Positions 57,561 through 64,000 of a stretch of 64,000 nt of DNA are shown piece after piece. The stretch covers positions 19,163,728 through 19,227,727 of the forward strand of contig OY987229.1 in NCBI GenBank assembly GCA_963920705.1, given 5' to 3'. A model generated the notes under the pieces. It was given only the letters and a program-made list of their open reading frames with translations. It did no database searches and was not told where the DNA came from. Positions within the stretch are counted from its first letter, which is position 1, and the number at the start of each line of letters is the position of its first letter. The DNA is from Odiellus spinosus (Eukaryota; Arthropoda; Arachnida; Opiliones; Phalangiidae). A program made the translations under genes and the position numbers.

Positions 57561-58939
57561 CCCTATCAATGGTCAAGGGTCTCGGGAAAACAATACATTT
57601 TTCATTAGTGTTAAGGTTGATTTTTAATTTAGTTTATATTCACTTTTAAACATATATAATTATCAACTACTTTTCACCTATTAGGTTTAACATTGTGTAT
57701 CAATCCTCGTCAGTGTTCCCCATTTTGTAAACTGTCTCTGAACGGAGGTATACGTTAGAAACTTTCCTCTTTCTTTCTCCCTGCTATTTAACTTGTGACT
57801 CTTTTAAAAGACTGACCAGTCTCTTTTTTTTCCGAGGCAATAAACGTTAAACTCTTTTCGTATATAAGAACTTTTTCTTGTGGAAAAAACTTCTTGGGTA
57901 CAAGTTCTATCGGTTAATTTTGAAGTAGATACTGATAAAGGGATATTGAAATGTCGATTTAGATTGGATTTCATAGAGGGATATACCAGATGAACTTGGG
58001 ATAAAATTGCAGGCTTTTTAAAGGATAAAGAAAATGTGTTGTTTCGCCATAAATCAACTTTTAAATTTTCGAATTTAATCATTTGTTGACGTCATAATAT
58101 TGTATTTAGCCAAAAAGCTGAACCGATAGCTTTTCGTTGTTTTTTACCCTTTTGGGAAACAATTTTCAATATTGTCCATGTTTTTTAAACCTTCTTTGTG
58201 AGTTGTCTCTTTACCCTCCACCTTGAAACTCAGCTAAGCCTATTATAACTTACAATAATTATTTTTAATCCTTATTAAAGAACCTTCCACCATGATTTTT
58301 CTTAATTTCAAAATTCTGCTAAGTCTTCTTATAACTGTCAACGAGTATTTCGGATTTAGAATTTTAGATATTCAGGGCTCCAAATTTTGTTTTGTAGTTT
58401 AAATAATCTCTAAAAAAGTTATGCTTTACAGACTTCCTTAAGGGTTAAGTACAGAATTAAATATAATTATTGGTTTCACCCACCCTTCGAATATATATAT
58501 ATATAAATTTATCTTGTGATGTGACTTTGCCAAGTTTTAACCCTGATTAATGTTTTATGGTGGAATTTACGAGTTCTTTTGTGGGAAAAGTTTTGTTATA
58601 GGAGTTTCTATAGTTCATTTTTTTTTTTTTTTTCAGCTGTAAGTTACTCATTATCCTTATGGTTTAGTTACTGAATAGTTAGCCTACCTTGAAAGATTAA
58701 CTATAATTTAGATCTTTGGTATTAAGAATAAAAGTTAAGATATTTAATATTAAGGGTTTTAATTTTTTTAGAGATGACTGTAAGTCAGGGGAGATGGTTC
58801 AAAGTTCAATAATATTTATAACTCGGGATAAATACTTAATTTTTATTATTTATTAATTTATAATTATCGCTCTCTTTCAATAAGATGGATTTTATTTAAA
58901 TGTTATTCAAATTTAAACGTTAATTAAAATACCTTCAAA

Positions 58940-59085
58940 ATGGTAGCTTCGTGCGCAACTGTTGAAACACTTTTACAGGCGTCAAATAGAAAATACATTA
59001 AATTCAATTGCCCCTGAATGGCAGCTTTGTCATGAACATAGATTCGCGATTGTTGAAACACTTCTACAGGCGCTAATTTGAAATT
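58940..59085 (+). repeat. two ~90-bp tandem units, TGTTGAAACACTTTTACAGG family
   Basis: TGAAACACTT at 58964 and 59054. Units carry CGTGCGCAACTGTTGAAACA, CTTTTACAGGCG, AAATACATTAAA and CAATTGCCCCTGAATGGCAG, the same order as at 13438-13616, 45 kb away. Confidence 0.8.
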
Positions 59086-59129
59086 AAGAGTACATTTGTC
59101 ATCGAAATATTTACCCTAATAGTAAAAAT

Positions 59130-59448
59130 ACATATTTTATAATCGCCAGCTACGAAAATGTTTAAAACAAAACATTCCTCGTAATATTACGTCATCATTA
59201 TGGTCTTATTGGTTAATATAGAGTATACAGTTGATTCTCTCACGTTCTAGCACGTGATACGGTCGATTTTGCTCGGTCTCTTTCATGAAAGTACTTAGAC
59301 CAGAAACTCTCACCTTTCAATTTTAATTTTTCTTAACCCAGAGGCTCAAAATTTTAAATATGGGTTTTTAATAGTATAAAAAAACTAAAAAATTAAGCAT
59401 GGACATTCGTAAAAAAGGTGACATTCTGACAGATTCACTTTAAATAAT
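59130..59448 (-). mobile_element. inverted copy of the CACGTG-core short element
   Basis: On the - strand it begins TTTAAAGTGAATCTGTCAGA, then TTTCATGAAAG, CGTATCACGTGCTAGAACG and ATGATGACGTAATATTACG, the block order of the elements at 15877 and 31061. The second terminus is not clear. Confidence 0.6.
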
Positions 59449-62169
59449 TCAAAAATCAATTAAAATTAACCCGAGTTTATGTTAATTTTACTTTAACAAA
59501 AGCAATAGCAATTTATTTTATCAGAACTTTCATACACTCTTAAATAATGCCTTTCGGGCATTCTAATTTTGAGAGGGAAGAAATCGGAGTGGAATCTATT
59601 AACTTAATTTGTATTTCTACTATCCCTTTAAAAGTGAACCAATTTGTACATAAGGGCCAGGAAAAATGATTTGAAATTCTCTAAAAGGAGATTTTTATCA
59701 ACTAATGATATGCGTGTTCTGATAACCGCCGAGCTTATTCCGAATTCGATAGAAGAGGGGGGAAGAAAAATTGAAAAAGAGGAGAGCTTTTTTTTTCACA
59801 AATCAATGCTAACTAAGTTAATAATTCCAAAAAAGTTTTGATTCCCCGATCTAGAATTTTTATCAGAATTCGTTAGCTTGTTAAATTCAAGTATTTTTAT
59901 AGTTTTTTTCTGAATGGAAACTTTGAATTTAAATCAGACCAATACCTTTTTACGCGAGAGAAAAGTAAGGCGGATTAATACAATAAATTAAAGTAGTTAT
60001 TTTTTTTTTCACCTGAATTTTTCATAAGCCTATTTTGAATTTCTGTTATTTTACTCGCCATAATATATTTCACTTTGAATTACCAGCACCTACAAAAGCT
60101 AAGTTACTTTGTATTCTCTATGGCATATTTGGAGGGAAGCGTAGCTTAATTTTGCGTGGTGTCAACTCAAGTTGGAGTAGACATTAGTTTTAATTTGTTA
60201 CATTAGATTAGGTTTTGCTCTTGAAGTTTAGAGTGAAATTTTTAGCTTTATAATTAAATTTTATTGCTCTGAATTTTGTGATGGACCCGTACATTACAAA
60301 CAGGCTTTTTTCTCTGGATTATTGACGAGCTAGTTCTTATAGCCAATCAGCTTAGTACTGAGATTTTTTTGAATCGAATGACAAATGATTTTGCTAAGCC
60401 TAATTCGTATATTTTATCCTGCAAGACAAACTAATTGTTTACGAGCGTACAAATTTTACGTTTCGACGTTTTCGTTAACTACATCTCTTATATTTTTCTA
60501 TGAATTTGATTGGGTTTTCGCGCATTCTCAGGGCCCACCAGCCTTAACTTATTTTCTTTCTGTTATGACACGCTATTCTATCATTATATTTTAATGGTTT
60601 ATCAAAACTATTGTATGTTAGTTTATTGTATTATTGCGTGGAGATATATACCTCAGAATTGAACGAATTAAGGTTACGTAATTCCGCAAAATGTTACAAA
60701 ATCAACTTCTGTTTTAAATATTTAATTTCATTCGTGTTTTAGAATTAGGCCTAAGAGGAAAATAAATTATTTTATCCATTACTTATCGATTTAGGCCTCA
60801 GAAGGCCGTTGAGACGAGGTTTATGGTGTTTTATTAAAATGATCTAGCAGACGATTGAAAGTAATGGCCAAATTACTCAGTTGGCTTCCCGCAGTATTAA
60901 TTTGTTAAGCCTAACTTCTCCTATTAAGAAAAGGTGTATACTGGTTTTGAGAGTTAAGAGCTAAGCCTAGTCAAATTATGTCAAAGTTGAGCCAAGTCTT
61001 AAGTGTCATAATCCCTTTAAATGGTTCTTGAAACTTAAAAATAGGCCTATAAAGAAAGTGTAAGGGTATAATCCGGCAACTTGAAATTGGGGCAGATTTT
61101 TAAACCTCCCTCGAGATTAAAACGTTGGAAATTTTTGTTATATTGGTCAAACACGCGACTCTCGCCTTTGTACCTAAGGTTAAAATAGGGGCTGAGCTCT
61201 TGACAGAGGGGTAGGAGAGGGCTGATATCTCGAATATTAATGGTTTTAAACGGCGCTAATCTTAGCCAGCCAGTTTTGGCTTTTGAACCTAATCTGCGAT
61301 GGATGCGTGGTGCATTTATTATTAATCAAATCGAAAGCCCCGTTTTCTGCTTTGTCCTTATTAGCTTCTAGAGTCGTCTATCACTAGACCCCATCCCCCT
61401 GCCCGAATCCAACTTCTTTACAGCTCTACATCGCCACGTACAGTCGCTAAGCCTCCTTTATTATGCCGTGAACTGGAAACATTAGGTTTCAAATTTGTAG
61501 TTTTTTTTATTAAGCCAGCTATTTTAAATCGTGCATAAAAACTTATTTACCATATTCTTTGTGACCTCTAATGGTTGATAGCTGAATCAAGTTCACTTTT
61601 CGGGTCATATCCAATCATTTTTCACGTTTTATTATGGTAAGAAGGACATGAGACTGTCAAATATTTTACCATGATTTTAATTGTAATTTGTAAGTTAATA
61701 TCAGAAGTAGATTTACGAAAAAGGGAGACCGTAATTTAAGAAAAGGCGGGAGAATTTTCCCCAGCCATGGTTACAACAAACAGGATCGCTGACCCATTTA
61801 TTAAATTATATTGGTGGTTTATTTTGACCTGTGTTCTGGACTCTTAACCCTTTGCTCCTATATCTTAATTGGAGGATTTTTATCGTTCAAAAGTCAGAAT
61901 GCCTCAAAATTTAGGGACTACCTTTTTGCACGTTTCTTCTGACTTACCTGGAAAGCAGACCCGTACAATAGCAAAGCCGACAACCCAGGGAAGTTGATAA
62001 GACTCGATCTTATTACACAACTAAAATATTTCCCCTTTATTAATTGTAAGGTAAAGAAGCCAAACCTTGTTTTAGAAATTTAACTAGTCGTTTTACTGGT
62101 TTATTTACAAATATTACAAGTGAAAATTGAATATTATTACTAATATACACGTTCTAATTTAAAATTTGT

Positions 62170-62175
62170 TTTATT
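62170..62175 (-). terminator. poly(A) signal AATAAA overlapping the stop codon
   Basis: On the - strand the last codons GAA AAA TAA AAC contain AATAAA, so signal and stop share bases. If used, the 3' untranslated region would be only tens of bases long. Confidence 0.4.
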
Positions 62176-62737
62176 TTTCAGTTGGATTTAATAAAACAAA
62201 GCCAAGTTTGCGGAAAGCGTCTTCGTAAACTGGAAGGTCTCTGGAAATAACGGAATTCTGTCCTCTGATGACCACTTTCTTCTGACCAGTGTGAGTCATT
62301 TTTTCTTCAATCTATTTTTGGGGATAAAAAGTAATTTATATTATACAAGATGATATTTTAGAATTTGAGACATCGAACGACGAACGCGTACATGAACCTT
62401 TTACAGTTAACAGGTCACTTGACAATCTGATTCGTTTTAAACTGTCCGTTTTTCGTTCGATTTCTCAAACTCTAAATCATTCCAATCATTCGCGCGAGAA
62501 ACAAAGTTCCAAAAAGTTGGAACGCACACTTTGCAAAAGATTTCTTAAACGAGATCTGTGTATCGTTGGTCGATCCGATTCGGTATCGGGTTGAATTAGT
62601 TCTTTGCGTTGCCAACCTCTTTCGTAAGATTGGGCAGTAGGTATCTCTGCCGCTAACTCCGTGACTGGTTCACCCTGTTGACCCGAGTGTTGTGACGTTG
62701 TGAAAAACGTGTCTGTAATTGTAATTGGTCGCAACAT
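62171..62737 (-). CDS. probable small two-exon gene, unknown product (116 aa)
   Basis: On the - strand: exon 62737-62528 (70 codons) and exon 62311-62171 (46 codons plus TAA), joined in phase 0 by a 216-bp intron GTGCGT...AAAATAG. The donor is weak; read without splicing, the first frame simply ends at 62486 after 83 aa. The first exon is polar with no signal peptide or membrane segment (QGEPVTELAAEIPTAQSYER, QPDTESDRPTIHRSRLRNLL). The second reads MTHTGQKKVVIRGQNSVISR then DLPVYEDAFRKLGFVLLNP, which looks like real, globular protein. The family is not recognised. A CCAAT-type ATGATTGG lies about 105 bp upstream of the start. An alternative is two unrelated chance frames. Confidence 0.4.
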
Positions 62738-64000
62738 GAATATGATAAACTAAACCCTTTTTCTCAAACAACACGTCATGGGTGGAGCCTTACTCATTTA
62801 GCTAACGTCACTCCACGCGCTTGGCTTCATAATCCAATCATGTGTTTCGACATGTAGCTTAAAAACGTAGGCATGTCGTCGCGAGTTCAAAACTCCACCC
62901 ACAACTGGTTACTTGATTTAGGACTGTTTTGTGGAAATTGTGGCGTAAGCGTAATTTCTACTGTTATAATTATGATTTAATTGAATACACAGATATGTTA
63001 TTAGACTACTTATAATTGACGTTAATCTTATCCTAAGAGATCACTTACTAGTTCTTATTTGAAAAGTTTGGAAAAGATTACGAGGGACTTCTTTTGTAAC
63101 GTAACTAGCTGCGTAAATGGTTAGGACGGAAGCGGCGCATACTATAGTTAGGATTAGTTGCCACTTTGCGGGCTGACTCCATCTAACGTTAGCTTTGGAA
63201 AGGCTTGTTAATTTAGTCATTCTTTAAGGAAGAATATTCTGAAAAACATTATAACAACGTAAGTTCATAACTTAAGTGCCATTAGTTAATTTTAATAGAA
63301 TCTTAATTCCTATATAATTAGGGCTTGTCTTATAGAATAACGCTAAAAGCAATTAGTGCGTTTGTAATCCATCCCTCTGATTATTCCGTGGTATAAGAAT
63401 TGTCAAAATGCATGGGGAATCGGGGATGTAAACTAAGATTTTTGCCGCCAGGAGCGCAACAGCGGACGACGGGTGTTTCTGTAGTTATCCTTCTCTACTA
63501 TAGTATGGGTTATTGGCTAGTTGGTGTCGTCTGCTCATATCAGCTGGCCTTTCATTGGGTTTTTGGTACCAATGACCAGATAGTGGACTTATTGGTATTT
63601 AAGACCGAGATACTAATGGAAGCCCAGATCATATATAAGCAGACGACGTTGATCAACCTTAAATATCTTTTTGCGGGTTATATTATTTTTAATAAATTAA
63701 TAACTATTGAAAATTTAGGATTTTAAACTAAGATAATCTCGTGTATAATCCGCTCGTGGTATAAATTATTTTAAACCATTTTAAAAGGGTGGCTGAATTT
63801 CTGGAACCTTTCCATAGTACCATACCCTCAAATATCCATATAGTAGTTTCTCTCTGGATCGGCTCATATTCTAATTTTATAACTAAGCGATTAATTTCTG
63901 GAGTTTCGACGGGGAATGGATTCTGTATACAACTATAAACGCGTTCTCGAAACTAAATCTAACGGCCTATGAGCGAGGCGGGCAATAATCTCGAAAAGCA
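62738..64000. other. upstream flank of the small - strand gene; no other gene supported
   Basis: 62740-62950 is a plausible promoter (a CCAAT element, CpG-containing patches, CCACCC-type boxes). A foldback TGTCGTCTGCTCATATCAG...GATCATATATAAGCAGACGA at about 63525-63650 lies inside the + strand open frame 63400-63726, which is therefore not accepted as a gene. Confidence 0.5.

Larger units (their letters stand above)
51237..62169. other. stretch without a supported gene; foldbacks and dispersed repeats
   Basis: Upstream of the - strand membrane-protein gene lie two foldbacks (51496-51627, 51739-51823). Further on are a 12-bp hairpin (53237-53266), a repeat shared with 7310-7455 (about 54230-54350), a 338-bp foldback (54983-55320) and TTAATACACA-type repeats (56636 and 57358). 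There is also an inverted dispersed repeat (57455-57560), a tandem 90-bp pair (58940-59085), an inverted CACGTG-core element (59130-59448) and a 16-T run (58618-58633). Open frames here (such as 52823-53140) lack splice or family support. Confidence 0.55.

Noticed and set aside
61948..62020. Possible 73-nt - strand exon (TATTTTAG acceptor, CAG/GTAAGTCAG donor) reading NKIESYQLPWVVGFAIVRV
   Set aside because: The donor is strong and the frame open, but it is short, lies beyond the poly(A) signal of the gene upstream, and no partner exon was found.
63400..63726. 108-codon + strand frame
   Set aside because: It contains an inverted repeat (about 63525-63650), has A/T-driven hydrophobic content and no splice or family support.
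1..64000. tRNA, 5S rRNA and spliceosomal RNA genes
   Set aside because: No B-box (GGTTCGANNCC) in a foldable context and no recognisable small-RNA consensus on either strand by eye.

Overview
This is a eukaryotic, metazoan-type window. It is AT-rich by eye and gene-poor, its coding sequence is cut by GT-AG introns, and it carries many inverted-repeat elements and an intact BEL/Pao LTR retrotransposon. No tRNA, rRNA, operon or other prokaryotic feature was seen. BEL/Pao elements are absent from mammals, so an invertebrate is the likely source, but I cannot name a species. An AGGCTTAGC word recurs far above chance across the window and looks like a genome-specific signature.

Layout. (1) 3487-9502, + strand: the 3' part of a CPED1-like gene (cadherin-like and PC-esterase domain protein), seven exons with matching phases; its 5' exons are not identified here. 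A tandem array of about 39 bp units lies upstream (about 2370-2750). A 35-bp array lies 3.5 kb downstream (12940-13200); both carry the core TTAGGCTTAGC. (2) 9.5-32 kb: no supported gene. It holds a 467-bp foldback, several TTAA-bounded short elements, a tandem pair of ~90-bp units, a 239-bp tandem duplication with paired CCGGAAGT sites, a pseudoknot-like repeat, and one well-spliced but frame-broken exon (21944-22086). (3) 32088-39056: a complete BEL/Pao element with LTRs that read as identical, a 5-bp target duplication and one open 1783-codon gag-pol frame. (4) 39-45 kb: no supported gene.

(5) 45.9-51.2 kb: two convergent genes that look like diverged paralogs. Each encodes a short basic N-terminus, one membrane anchor, a phase-1 intron at the same place just after the anchor, and a GSKR dibasic motif. 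The + strand gene has several in-phase 3' exon choices giving different C-termini. I do not recognise the family; this is the most interesting uncharacterised protein system here. (6) 51-62 kb: foldbacks and dispersed repeats. (7) 62171-62737, - strand: a probable two-exon small gene (116 aa, unknown) whose AATAAA overlaps its stop codon.

The genes show no sign of acting together apart from the convergent paralog pair. Identifications rest on motifs, exon phase bookkeeping and recall of families; no search was run.
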